Source: an uncultured Alphaproteobacteria bacterium (GTDB lineage: Bacteria > Pseudomonadota > Alphaproteobacteria > Rhizobiales > Hyphomicrobiaceae). From it: 11,329 bases of DNA. Below the pieces are notes generated by a model. That model was not told the DNA's origin, searched no databases, and worked only from the letters and a program-made list of their open reading frames with translations. Positions within the stretch are counted from its first letter, which is position 1; the number at the start of each line of letters is the position of its first letter. Position numbers and translations under genes: made by a program. Positions 1 to 8,891 of this stretch are shown here, piece by piece. Location of the stretch: the NCBI GenBank assembly GCA_937950105.1, contig CALFEM010000052.1, positions 1-11,329 on the forward strand, in the 5' to 3' direction.

Positions 1-1
1 C

Positions 2-358
2 CGCGTGACCGGACGGGGGCTGTTGTGGATCTCGGTCAGCAACTATCTGATCCTCGTGCTCGGCGCGACGATCGTGACCTTGCTGCTGACAGCATTGGCG
101 CTGCTGGCGTGGCAGTCGTTCGGAACGGGCATGGTCGATCCGCGCCGCTCTGCGGCGATCGTCACCGGCCTCGGCTTCGTGTTCCTGCTCTCGATGGGCA
201 TGCTGCTACCGGTGACACAGGCGCGCACGACCGGTTACATGATGCGCAATCTCGTGCTCGCAGGCGGCCTCGACATGGCGAGCATCGCCGCCGGCGCCGA
301 GCCGGCGGGCACTCGCGGAGAAGGGTTGGCGCAAGCCTTCGACATCGATGCCCTATGA
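2..358 (+). CDS. DUF898 (YjgN-like) membrane protein, C-terminal part
   Basis: The reading frame is open at the left edge, so the N-terminus lies outside the window; about 118 residues are visible. Two hydrophobic segments are seen, at about residues 9-36 and 50-66 of the visible part. They are followed by a basic stretch (QARTTGYMMRNL) and a tail ending GEGLAQAFDIDAL. This pattern, with the GEGLAxAFD ending, is what I recall for the C-terminus of DUF898/YjgN family inner-membrane proteins, whose function is unknown. The GTG at position 5 is an internal codon and not the likely start. The stop at 356-358 lies inside the start region of the downstream M48 peptidase (11-nt overlap). The two genes are therefore probably co-transcribed and translationally coupled, and a DUF898 protein beside an M48 peptidase is a familiar pairing. 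The family assignment rests on recalled sequence character, not a search. Confidence 0.8.
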   Translation, partial: RVTGRGLLWISVSNYLILVLGATIVTLLLTALALLAWQSFGTGMVDPRRSAAIVTGLGFVFLLSMGMLLPVTQARTTGYMMRNLVLAGGLDMASIAAGAEPAGTRGEGLAQAFDIDAL

Positions 359-1505
359 CGGCGGCAACAGCGGCGGCGCCCTGTTCGAGGCCCGCTTCGG
401 CGACGGCAAGACGGCGGCGGCGCGCGACATCCGTGTGTCGATCGGCGAGCGCGGCCTGCTGCTGTATCTCGGTGACGCCGAGCCGATGATCTGGCCCTAC
501 GGCGCGCTTTCGACCGCCGAGCCGATCTCCTCGCACGCGGTCGACGCGCTCGTCGCCTACAAGCACATGCCCGGCGCCAGCCTGTTCGTGCCGAGCGGCC
601 TCTTTGCCCGCCAGCTCGCCGAGGCGGCGCCGCACCTCACCACGCGCGCGGCGCGGCGGCGCTCTGCGACACCATGGCTGGTCGCAGCCGGCATCGTGGT
701 CGTCATCGCCGCCGGCGTCTCGCTGCTGCAGCTTTCGCCGGCCCGCGCCGTCGCATCGCTGATGCCGGACAAGGCGCGCAAGGCGCTCGGCGACAGCACC
801 ATCCGCTCCATGACCGCCGGAAAAAAGGTTTGCAGCACGCCCGCTGGCCGCATCGCTGTCGACAGGCTGGCCTCCCGCCTCACGGATGCCGCCCCCGCGG
901 GCACGCGCTTCGACGTCGTCGTGGTGGACTGGGGGCTGGTCAATGCTTTCGCCGCGCCCGGCAACCGCATCGTACTGACGCGCGGCCTCATCAACGAAGC
1001 CGGCGGGCCGGATGAAGTGGCGGGCGTGCTGGCGCACGAGATGGGCCACGGCATCGGCCTGCATCCCGAGACCGGCGTCGTGCGCGCCATCGGCCTCAGC
1101 GCGGCGGTGGAGTTGATGCTCGGCGGCGGCGGCGGCACGCTGTCGAACATCGGCTTGCTGCTCGCACAATTGAGCTACACGCGCGCGGCCGAAGCGGAAG
1201 CCGACGAAACCGGCCTCGCCCTGCTCAAGGACGCCGGCATCTCGCCCGCCGGTATCGCCTCGTTCTTCCGCCGCATGGAGAAGAAGTTCGAAGGCGACGG
1301 CAATGATCGAAAGCCGGGCGAGAACATCTCGTCTGACAGCGGCGCGAGCGGCGGTTTCGCCGGCATGCTGCGCACACATCCTGCGACGCGCGACCGCATC
1401 CGCCGCATCGAGGCCGCCGACAAGTATCCCGTGACGCCCGCCCTCGCCGCTTCCGAATGGGCGGCGCTGAAAGCCATCTGCGGGGCGCCGAAGCCGGCCG
1501 AGTAA
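348..1505 (+). CDS. M48 family metallopeptidase, membrane-anchored
   Basis: This is a 385-aa predicted zinc-dependent protease. Residues 1-105 form an N-terminal domain of short strands (SIGERGLLLYLGD, then MIWPYGAL) like that seen in other alphaproteobacterial M48 proteins. One transmembrane segment follows at about 109-128. The catalytic domain has the zinc motif HEMGH at 230-234 and a plausible third ligand, Glu282, in an ExxAD motif (282-286). A THPAT motif near 343-347 is typical of the family C-terminus. With one N-terminal membrane helix, the protease domain probably faces the periplasm, by analogy with BepA/YggG-type proteases in envelope quality control; that role is inference. All zinc ligands are intact, so it should be active. 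ATG 348 overlaps the DUF898 gene by 11 nt and keeps the whole N-terminal domain. No strong ribosome binding site lies close by, which fits translational coupling. Confidence 0.88.
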   Translation: MPYDGGNSGGALFEARFGDGKTAAARDIRVSIGERGLLLYLGDAEPMIWPYGALSTAEPISSHAVDALVAYKHMPGASLFVPSGLFARQLAEAAPHLTTRAARRRSATPWLVAAGIVVVIAAGVSLLQLSPARAVASLMPDKARKALGDSTIRSMTAGKKVCSTPAGRIAVDRLASRLTDAAPAGTRFDVVVVDWGLVNAFAAPGNRIVLTRGLINEAGGPDEVAGVLAHEMGHGIGLHPETGVVRAIGLSAAVELMLGGGGGTLSNIGLLLAQLSYTRAAEAEADETGLALLKDAGISPAGIASFFRRMEKKFEGDGNDRKPGENISSDSGASGGFAGMLRTHPATRDRIRRIEAADKYPVTPALAASEWAALKAICGAPKPAE

Positions 1506-1706
1506 CCTGGTGGCGTCGGCCCGTGGAGCGGCGGCAGAGTTTTGCCCGGCCAGCAAGGGCGCTTTGCCGTTTGCGCCGTGATCGCGCCCGGCGCGGGCCG
1601 CAATTTCCGGCGAGCATCTGGAACGAGACGAGTCGCATGCGCATATGCAGGCGTGCATACGCAAGTTCCGGCGGCGGGTCGGTGCGGAACGCGGACGAGA
1701 GGTGAC
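1506..1706. other. Gene-free spacer before the DUF2939 gene
   Basis: This 201-bp gap separates the M48 peptidase from the DUF2939 gene. An open frame runs back to 1542 in frame with the DUF2939 gene, but it lacks protein-like character and I did not extend the gene into it. The only structure I see is a pair of alternating purine-pyrimidine runs at 1634-1649 and 1651-1663, rich in GCAT and ATGC. No convincing sigma-70 promoter could be picked, although the downstream gene presumably has one here. Confidence 0.5.
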
Positions 1707-2555
1707 ATGAGCGCAGGCGGCGGCACTCCGGCAGACGTCCCCCGGCCACGACCGATGGCAGCGACGTCGGCATCGCGTGCAGACATCGCCGCCCGCGCCG
1801 CGATCGGCGCCAGGGTTGCTCGCCCGGCACGCCCGCATCGCGATCCCCGGGCCAGACTGTTCGGCAAGATCGTCCTGTTCCTGATGCTGTTCGCTGGCGT
1901 CGCCGGCTACCTCGCCTCGCCGCTGATTGCCGCGCATTCGATCCGCGATGCCGTGGCACGCGGCCATTCGGACTATCTGCGCGACCGCATCGACTGGCCG
2001 CAGATCCAACAGACGCTGAAGTCTTCAATGACGACCTATGCGCTAGGGTCCGCCGATGCATCGTCCGGCTCCACTTTGGATACGGCCGAGGTCGAGCCGC
2101 CGTCAAAACCGTCGTTCTGGCAGCGTCTCAAGCAGGGCTACGGACGCCGCGTCGTGCACGGTATGGTCGACAGCTACGTCACGCCGGAGTCGTTGCCGAA
2201 GCTGTTCGCGTATCGCGAGAGCTATCACGAGACCGTCGGCAGCGTGCCGGTCGAGCCCGAGGCGACGACGTGGAGCGGCAAAATCGCGCGCGAGTGGCGG
2301 CGGCTGAAGCGCGCCGAGTTCCTGTCACCGACGCGCTTCGCCGTCGAGGTGCAGGATCGCTTCACGCCGGGCAAGAGCATCGCGGGAGAACTCGAACTGC
2401 GCGCGTCGGGTGCCGGCATCGGCTGGCATCTCGTCAGCCTCGAGGTGAAGGGCAAGCGCGAGGCCGTCAGCATGCCGCGCGCGATGTCAGGCGCCTGGTC
2501 GCGGATGAAGCAGGCGGCGCTGCCGGCGACGGCACGAGCGAGCGCGACGGACTGA
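1707..2555 (+). CDS. DUF2939 family single-pass membrane protein
   Basis: This 282-aa protein has unknown function. Residues 1-50 are Ala/Arg/Pro-rich and probably cytoplasmic. One transmembrane helix lies at about 52-70 (LFGKIVLFLMLFAGVAGYLA). Right after it comes the DUF2939 signature: a SPLIAAHSIRDAVARG-like helix followed by Y-L-x-D-R-I-D-W-x-x-I-x-Q-T-L-K at about 90-105, matching the family theme in which residues are laid out as 'domain of length, Asp, then paired-helix Leu-Lys'. The C-terminal half (about 205-260) is predicted beta-rich (FAVEVQDRF, GELELRASG, GWHLVSLEVKG), and the tail is Ala-rich. The start at ATG 1707 is favoured because AGAGG at 1698-1702 sits a few bases upstream. 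The GTG/ATG starts further upstream would add 55 residues of low-quality sequence. The gene stands alone on the + strand and converges on the DUF3008 gene. Confidence 0.8.
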   Translation: MSAGGGTPADVPRPRPMAATSASRADIAARAAIGARVARPARPHRDPRARLFGKIVLFLMLFAGVAGYLASPLIAAHSIRDAVARGHSDYLRDRIDWPQIQQTLKSSMTTYALGSADASSGSTLDTAEVEPPSKPSFWQRLKQGYGRRVVHGMVDSYVTPESLPKLFAYRESYHETVGSVPVEPEATTWSGKIAREWRRLKRAEFLSPTRFAVEVQDRFTPGKSIAGELELRASGAGIGWHLVSLEVKGKREAVSMPRAMSGAWSRMKQAALPATARASATD

Positions 2556-2590
2556 GCGGCGGCAGAAACATGCCGCCATCAGCGCTCAGT
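2551..2590. terminator. Bidirectional terminator between convergent genes
   Basis: An inverted repeat fills the gap between the two convergent stop codons (2553-2555 and 2591-2593). The outer arms ACTGAGC (2551-2557) and GCTCAGT (2584-2590) are perfect complements. The inner arms GGCGGCA (2558-2564) and TGCCGCC (2571-2577) are also perfect, around a 6-nt loop (GAAACA). An unpaired ATCAGC lies on one side. The stem totals 14 bp and is symmetric, so it could serve both strands. Moderately T-rich sequence follows on the + strand, but there is no long T-tract, so termination efficiency is uncertain. Confidence 0.6.
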
Positions 2591-2839
2591 TCAATCTGAT
2601 TTCTTCTTCGCAGTCTTGCGAGATGCGGCGCTCTTGCTCGACGACTTGCTCTCGTTCGCAGCCTCGCGCGCGGGAAGTCCCTTGCGCTTCGTCTCGGCGA
2701 ACTCCTCGAGCTGGTCTTCGGTCATCGACTCGTACATCGAGCGCGAGGCGCCCTTGAGCTTCGACTTCGGCGTCTCGCCGCGCTTGGCGGAGAGCGCTGC
2801 TCCCGCCGCCTTCTGCTGTGCTTTCGATTTCGCCGGCAT
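2591..2839 (-). CDS. DUF3008 family small basic protein
   Basis: This is an 82-aa lysine-rich protein of unknown function. It begins MPAKSKAQQKAAGAALSAK and continues through a conserved core RGETPKSKLKGASRSMYES and a segment MTEDQLEEFAETKRKGLP. I recognise these as the defining parts of the DUF3008 family, common in alphaproteobacteria. The last 25 residues are Ser/Lys/Ala-rich and likely disordered. The start is the ATG at 2837-2839, because GGAG (complement of 2849-2852) lies nine bases upstream. A GTG five codons earlier would overlap that ribosome binding site and add residues not in the family core. The gene follows valS by 88 bp on the same strand, with a hairpin between, so it may be separately transcribed. 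It is sometimes compared to stress or DNA-associated small proteins because of its charge, but nothing here proves a role. Confidence 0.85.
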   Translation of the reverse strand: MPAKSKAQQKAAGAALSAKRGETPKSKLKGASRSMYESMTEDQLEEFAETKRKGLPAREAANESKSSSKSAASRKTAKKKSD

Positions 2840-2884
2840 GACTGATCGCTCCACTCGTTTGGTTCCGAGCGGGCAACGCGAGCG

Positions 2885-2912
2885 GACGGCGCGCGTTCCA
2901 GCGGGCGCCGTC
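2885..2912 (-). terminator. Hairpin after valS, possible terminator
   Basis: A perfect 8-bp inverted repeat, GACGGCGC (2885-2892) and GCGCCGTC (2905-2912), with a 12-nt loop lies 15 nt beyond the valS stop codon on the - strand. The stem is very GC-rich. No T-run follows it on the - strand, so it could equally be a 3'-end stabilising structure or a Rho-assisted pause site. Confidence 0.4.
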
Positions 2913-2927
2913 TCCTGCTTGCTGAAA

Positions 2928-5732
2928 TCAGGCTTCGAGGCGCTTCAACGCGGCGGCGAGCTTTTTCACGATACCGGCGAGTTCGGCCTTGCGCTCCTGC
3001 GCTTCCTCGATCGCCTCCGGCTTGGCCCGCTCCATGAAGCTCTGGTTCGAGAGCTTGGCGTCCATCTTGCCGATATCGACCTCGGCCTTCTCGATCTCGC
3101 GGGCGAGGCGCTTCTTCTCGGCGTCCATGTCGATGATGCCGGCGAGCGGGAGCGCCGCCGTCGTCTCACCGACCACGATGATCGCCGCGCCCTTCGGCGC
3201 GGCCTTGGCGAGCGTGACGTCGTCGATGCGCGCCAGCCGCTTCAGCGTATCGCCGTGCGTGGCGAGCCGCTCGCGCAGCAGCTTGCCGCCCTCGACGATG
3301 ACCAGCGGGATTTTCGCGCCCGCCGGCACGTTCATTTCGCTGCGCACCGAGCGGATTTCAGAAACGAGGCTCACCAGCCAGCCGATCTCGGCGTCCGCCT
3401 GCTCCGAGGCGAGACCCTTCGGCTCCGGCCATTGCGAGAGGGTGAGCAGGCTCTGGCGCTTCTCGCCGTGCTCGACCATGTGCGCCCACAGCTCCTCCGT
3501 GATGAAGGGCATGAACGGGTGCAGGATCTTCAATATCTGGTCGAGCACCCAGGCGGTGGTGGCGCGCGTCTCGGACTTCGCGGCGCTCTCGTCGCCCATC
3601 AGAACCGGCTTGATGAGCTCGAGATACCAGTCGCAGAAGATGCCCCAGACGAATTCGTAGGCCGCGCCCGCTGCCTCGTTGAAGCGATAGGCTTCGAGCG
3701 CCTCGGTCACGGCGCTCGCGGCGCGCTCGGTCTCGCCGACGATCCAGCGGTTGACGGTCTCCTTCACGTTAGCCGGATCGAAGTCGCGCTGGCGCACGCA
3801 CTCGTTCATCTCGGCAAAGCGCGAGGCGTTCCACAGCTTGGTCGCGAAGTTGCGATAGCCCTCGACGCGCGAAGTCGCGAGCTTGATGTCGCGGCCCTGC
3901 GCGGCCATGGCGGCGAGCGTGAAGCGCAGCGCGTCGGCGCCGTACTGGTCGATCAGCACCAGCGGGTCGATGACGTTGCCTTTCGACTTCGACATCTTCT
4001 GCCCCTTCTCGTCGCGCACGAGGGCATGGATGTAGACGTCGCGGAACGGCACCTCCTTCATGAAGTGCAGGCCCATCATCATCATGCGGGCGACCCAGAA
4101 GAAGATGATGTCGAAGCCGGTGACGAGCACGCTGGTCGGATAGTAGCGCTTCACCTCGGGCGTGGCGTCCGGCCAGCCGAGCGTCGAGAACGGCCACAGC
4201 GCGGACGAGAACCACGTGTCGAGCACGTCCTCGTCGCGCTTCAACTCGACGGCTTTACCGTACTTCTTCGTCGCGCTCGCCGCCGCCTCGGCTTCGTCCG
4301 CCGCGACGAACACGTCGCCATCCGGGCCGTACCACGCCGGGATCTGGTGGCCCCACCAGAGCTGGCGCGAGATGCACCACGGCTGGATGTTGCGCATCCA
4401 CTCGAAGTAGGTCTTCTCCCAGTTCTGCGGCACGAACTTCGTCTTGCCGGTCTCGACCGCCTTGATCGCATCCTTCGCCAGCTCGGCGGCGTTGACGTAC
4501 CACTGGTCCGTCAGCCATGGCTCGATCGCCACGTTCGAGCGGTCGCCATGCGGCACCGTATGCGTGGTCGGCTCGATCTTCGCCAGCAGGCCGGCCTTGG
4601 CCATGTCCTCGACGATCTTCACGCGCGCGGCGAAGCGATCCATGCCGCGATACGCAGCCGGAATCTGCGCCGCCTCTGCCGCCGCGCCGTCGAGAATGAG
4701 GGCGTGCGCGTCGAGCACGTTGATCTGCGCGAGGTTGTGGCGCTTGCCGACCTCGAAGTCGTTGAAGTCGTGCGCCGGCGTGATCTTCACCGCGCCGGTG
4801 CCCTTCTCCGGATCGGAGTATTCGTCCGCCACGATCGGTATCTCGCGGCCGACCAGCGGCAGCTTCACTTTCTTTCCAACGATTGCGCTGTAGCGCTCGT
4901 CCTCCGGATGCACCGCGACGCCCGAGTCACCCAGCATGGTCTCGGGTCGCGTCGTCGCCACCACGATGAACTTCGACGCATCGTCGGCCAGCGGATAGCG
5001 GAAGTGGTACATGTGCCCGCTCGGGTCCTTCGCCAGCGCCTTCGCCAGCGCGCCCGCGTCGAACGCGACCACGTTACCGTCCTTGTCCATCTGCCCGTCC
5101 TCCCATTTCAGGGAGCCCTTCTTCTCGACCTGCACCACCTCGAGGTCGGAGATCGCGGTCTGAAACTTCGGGTCCCAGTTGACCAGCCGCTTGTCCTTGT
5201 AGATCAGGCTCCTTCCGTTGGAGTCTTTGGCCCGATACAGCTCCACGAACACCTTGCGGACGGCGGCCGAAAGCCCTTCGTCCATGGTGAAGCGCTCGCG
5301 GCTCCAGTCACACGAGGCGCCGAGCCGCTTCAACTGGTTGATGATGGTGCCGCCGCTCTCTTCCTTCCACGCCCACACTTCCCTGAGGAGCGCCTCGCGG
5401 CCCATCGCGCGGCGATCGGGCTTCTTGTCGGCGGCGAGCTTCCTCTCCACCACCATCTGCGTGGCGATGCCGGCGTGGTCCGTGCCCGGCTGCCACAGCA
5501 CGTCCTTGCCGCGCATACGCTCGAAGCGCGCCAGCACGTCCTGCAGGGTGTTGTTGAGCGCGTGCCCCATGTGCAGGGAGCCGGTGACGTTCGGCGGCGG
5601 AATGACGATGCTGTAGGGCGCGGCGTTGGCGCTGAGGCGATCCTTGCGGCCGCATTTGAAGGCCTCGGCCTTGGTCCATTCGGCGTCCACGCGCGGCTCG
5701 ATGGCCGCCGGCTGGTAGGTCTTTTCGAGCAT
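2928..5732 (-). CDS. valS: Valine--tRNA ligase
   Basis: This 934-aa class Ia aminoacyl-tRNA synthetase charges tRNA(Val) with valine in the cytoplasm. Domains in order are: the Rossmann catalytic core with the HIGH-type motif HMGH at 54-57 (in PPPNVTGSLHMGH, 45-57); the CP1 editing domain at about 180-420, with ATTRPETMLGDS (259-270) and GTGAVKITPAHDFND (311-325); the core second half with WWGHQIPAWY (459-468); the KMSKS loop at 579-583; the anticodon-binding helical domain at about 665-800; and the C-terminal coiled-coil arm at about 865-934, typical of bacterial ValRS. Length and motifs are normal and no key residue is missing. The start is ATG 5730-5732, giving MLEKTYQPAAIEPR, a standard ValRS N-terminus, with GGGA just upstream. 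A longer frame reaching 5810 adds 26 non-conserved residues and is rejected. It lies downstream of popZ in the same orientation. Confidence 0.98.
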   Translation of the reverse strand: MLEKTYQPAAIEPRVDAEWTKAEAFKCGRKDRLSANAAPYSIVIPPPNVTGSLHMGHALNNTLQDVLARFERMRGKDVLWQPGTDHAGIATQMVVERKLAADKKPDRRAMGREALLREVWAWKEESGGTIINQLKRLGASCDWSRERFTMDEGLSAAVRKVFVELYRAKDSNGRSLIYKDKRLVNWDPKFQTAISDLEVVQVEKKGSLKWEDGQMDKDGNVVAFDAGALAKALAKDPSGHMYHFRYPLADDASKFIVVATTRPETMLGDSGVAVHPEDERYSAIVGKKVKLPLVGREIPIVADEYSDPEKGTGAVKITPAHDFNDFEVGKRHNLAQINVLDAHALILDGAAAEAAQIPAAYRGMDRFAARVKIVEDMAKAGLLAKIEPTTHTVPHGDRSNVAIEPWLTDQWYVNAAELAKDAIKAVETGKTKFVPQNWEKTYFEWMRNIQPWCISRQLWWGHQIPAWYGPDGDVFVAADEAEAAASATKKYGKAVELKRDEDVLDTWFSSALWPFSTLGWPDATPEVKRYYPTSVLVTGFDIIFFWVARMMMMGLHFMKEVPFRDVYIHALVRDEKGQKMSKSKGNVIDPLVLIDQYGADALRFTLAAMAAQGRDIKLATSRVEGYRNFATKLWNASRFAEMNECVRQRDFDPANVKETVNRWIVGETERAASAVTEALEAYRFNEAAGAAYEFVWGIFCDWYLELIKPVLMGDESAAKSETRATTAWVLDQILKILHPFMPFITEELWAHMVEHGEKRQSLLTLSQWPEPKGLASEQADAEIGWLVSLVSEIRSVRSEMNVPAGAKIPLVIVEGGKLLRERLATHGDTLKRLARIDDVTLAKAAPKGAAIIVVGETTAALPLAGIIDMDAEKKRLAREIEKAEVDIGKMDAKLSNQSFMERAKPEAIEEAQERKAELAGIVKKLAAALKRLEA

Positions 5733-5781
5733 GGTTTCCCGTCGCGCCAGAAGCGGCGCATCTCCGACAATACAGGCGGCG

Positions 5782-5810
5782 GTGGTAGGCCCGGGCCCCG
5801 AAGCTGTCAA
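5782..5810 (-). promoter_or_regulatory. Candidate sigma-70 promoter for valS
   Basis: On the - strand a consensus -35 box TTGACA (complement of 5805-5810) is followed by a 17-bp spacer and a weak -10 candidate TACCAC (complement of 5782-5787). It lies 50 bp upstream of the valS start and just past the hairpin that follows popZ, a sensible place for a separate valS promoter. The -35 is perfect and the spacing ideal. The -10 is poor, so confidence is moderate to low. Confidence 0.4.
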
Positions 5811-5816
5811 CCTGAG

Positions 5817-5846
5817 GGCCGGGACGCGCGCACCCCGCGCCCGGCC
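5817..5846 (-). terminator. GC-rich hairpin between popZ and valS
   Basis: GGCCGGG (5817-5823) pairs with CCCGGCC (5840-5846). After one bulged base the stem continues with CGCG (5825-5828) pairing with CGCG (5836-5839), giving 11 bp around a 7-nt loop. It lies about 75 nt past the popZ stop on the - strand and directly ahead of the TTGACA candidate. There is no T-tract, so it is a candidate terminator or RNA structure only. Confidence 0.4.
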
Positions 5847-5864
5847 GCGTCCGAAAGCGAGCGG

Positions 5865-5914
5865 CGCCGCACGGGGGAGCCGCGCGACGCCGATATGCCC
5901 GATTCCGTGCGGCG
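5865..5914 (-). repeat. 10-bp perfect inverted repeat just after popZ
   Basis: CGCCGCACGG (5865-5874) and CCGTGCGGCG (5905-5914) are perfect complements separated by 30 nt. The structure begins 7 nt beyond the popZ stop codon. It could be a 3'-end stem protecting the popZ transcript or part of a two-hairpin termination region together with 5817-5846. Confidence 0.5.
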
Positions 5915-5921
5915 AGAACTG

Positions 5922-7865
<1,944 letters not shown>

Positions 7866-8010
7866 GGTCCGTGACCTCAGCTACCCAGATCCGCCCCGCA
7901 CGGGGACCGGTCGATACATGCACGAAGGCATCGCGAAACGAGCCGCGATGCCGAGCATTCCGCTATGGTCGTACACCGTCATAAGCGGCGCTTCAATGCG
8001 ACGCGCGCGG

Positions 8011-8040
8011 TTTATATCGCCTGCGCACACTTCAGACCAA
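8011..8040 (-). promoter_or_regulatory. Candidate promoter for popZ
   Basis: In the 204-bp gap between the two PopZ-type genes the - strand shows TTGGTC (complement of 8035-8040), an 18-bp spacer, and TATAAA (complement of 8011-8016), one of the few AT-rich hexamers nearby. It lies about 145 bp upstream of the popZ start. This would let the long popZ be transcribed independently of its neighbour. The match is by eye only. Confidence 0.35.
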
Positions 8041-8054
8041 TGCGCGTGGATTGG
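8037..8054. promoter_or_regulatory. Possible operator CCAAT-N8-ATTGG overlapping -35
   Basis: CCAAT (8037-8041) and ATTGG (8050-8054) form an inverted repeat with an 8-nt spacer. The half overlaps the candidate -35 of the popZ promoter. The second half is shared with a tighter ATTG-GCG-CAAT symmetry (8050-8060). The placement suits a dimeric regulator, but no known site is recognised. Confidence 0.25.
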
Positions 8055-8069
8055 CGCAATTGTGTGGTG

Positions 8070-8891
8070 TCACGAGTTGCTTTTGCCACTCGCCACGTTT
8101 TCCGCCAGCTCCATGTGCAGAGCCTGCTCGACGATGCGCGGCATGTTGTCGGCGATCCATTGCCGGAGCATCGGCCGCAACAGTTCCGCAGCAGAGTCGG
8201 GCAAACCGGGCCGCTCGTATTCAACCTCGCTTGCGGCGGACGCGAGGCCACACGCGATGGCCAGTTCGTTGCGCAACTGGTGCGCCTGCTCCATGGTCGC
8301 CAAGGCCATGGCGTCGCCCTGACATGCCTCATCCGCTGTCGCGCAGACCGGTGCCGACGGTTCGCACGCTCCCATGCGCCGCATGCGCGTGTCGAGAAAC
8401 GACACCATCTCGCGGCTGACCGTGACCTCTGCGACGCGTGCTCTATCACCGCCCGGTGCTGCCTGGTCTGCCGAGGGGGCGTCGATTGCTTCGCCGTCCG
8501 CGCCCGACAACTCCGCCGCCGGTTCCGGATGCGCAACCGCGGCGCTGTCGTGCGCCGCGACCGCCGCCACGCCGGCGATCGAACGCCCGGCAACGCCCAG
8601 CGCCTGCATGAGGCGGTTCCCGCGCGCGGGCCGCAGCTCCGTAATGTTGTTGCGGGCGGCGCTCCCCCGGCGCATCCCGCCGTTGCGGATGATGGACGGC
8701 AGATCACTCACGTCCGGCACGACGATGTCGTCGTTGAGCGCGACGACATCGTCGCCCCCCGCCACCACCACTGCGGCGCCGGCACGGTCGCCGCGGGCCA
8801 GGGGCGAAACCCTGCGATCCGCCGCCTTGCGGCGTATGTCGTCGAGGATTTCCTCCATCGATTGCACATTGCTGTTGCCGGGGGTGTTCAT
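8070..8891 (-). CDS. Second PopZ-like (DUF2497) protein
   Basis: This 273-aa paralogue of PopZ is encoded just upstream of the long popZ. The C-terminal assembly domain is clear at 233-265: SAAELLRPMLRQWIADNMPRIVEQALHMELAE, matching the neighbour's AELLRPMLREWLEANMPRMVEKALRIELAE at most positions. The N-terminal helix is recognisable but diverged, VQSMEEILDDIRRKAADRR (9-27); the usual SIRRIISE-type face is replaced by DIRRKAADR. The middle is unlike the neighbour: not Pro/Ala-repetitive, with an acidic DDVVALNDDIVV segment (48-58), a basic Arg-rich segment (74-103), and a predicted helical stretch (159-214) with four cysteines at 176, 183, 190 and 214. The start ATG 8889-8891 has GGAG seven bases upstream. 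A frame 29 codons longer is rejected because it lacks conserved residues and would bury this site. It probably co-assembles with or modulates PopZ; that is inference. Confidence 0.85.
   Translation of the reverse strand: MNTPGNSNVQSMEEILDDIRRKAADRRVSPLARGDRAGAAVVVAGGDDVVALNDDIVVPDVSDLPSIIRNGGMRRGSAARNNITELRPARGNRLMQALGVAGRSIAGVAAVAAHDSAAVAHPEPAAELSGADGEAIDAPSADQAAPGGDRARVAEVTVSREMVSFLDTRMRRMGACEPSAPVCATADEACQGDAMALATMEQAHQLRNELAIACGLASAASEVEYERPGLPDSAAELLRPMLRQWIADNMPRIVEQALHMELAENVASGKSNS
8720..8754. repeat. 14-bp perfect inverted repeat inside the PopZ-like gene
   Basis: CGACGATGTCGTCG (8720-8733) and CGACGACATCGTCG (8741-8754) are perfect complements around a 7-nt loop. The repeat is within the coding sequence and encodes the acidic segment DDVVALNDDIVV. 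In mRNA it would be a very stable hairpin about 140 nt after the start codon. Confidence 0.9.

Noticed and set aside
162..2009. A 615-codon open frame on the - strand across the M48 peptidase and part of the DUF2939 gene
   Set aside because: It spans two + strand genes with clear domains and an intergenic gap. It is a stop-poor shadow of GC-rich sequence.
5733..5810. A 26-residue N-terminal extension of ValRS
   Set aside because: The added residues are not conserved and overlap the candidate valS promoter. MLEKTYQPAAIEP is the normal start and has its own ribosome binding site.
5733..5921. A T-box or other tRNA-sensing leader for valS
   Set aside because: T-boxes controlling synthetases are typical of Firmicutes and rare in this group. 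I see no T-box sequence or specifier stem, and the spacer is explained by two hairpins and a promoter candidate.
7983..7993. AAGCG-G-CGCTT symmetry as a terminator for the PopZ-like gene
   Set aside because: The loop would be a single base and no T-run follows, so it cannot form a usable terminator hairpin.
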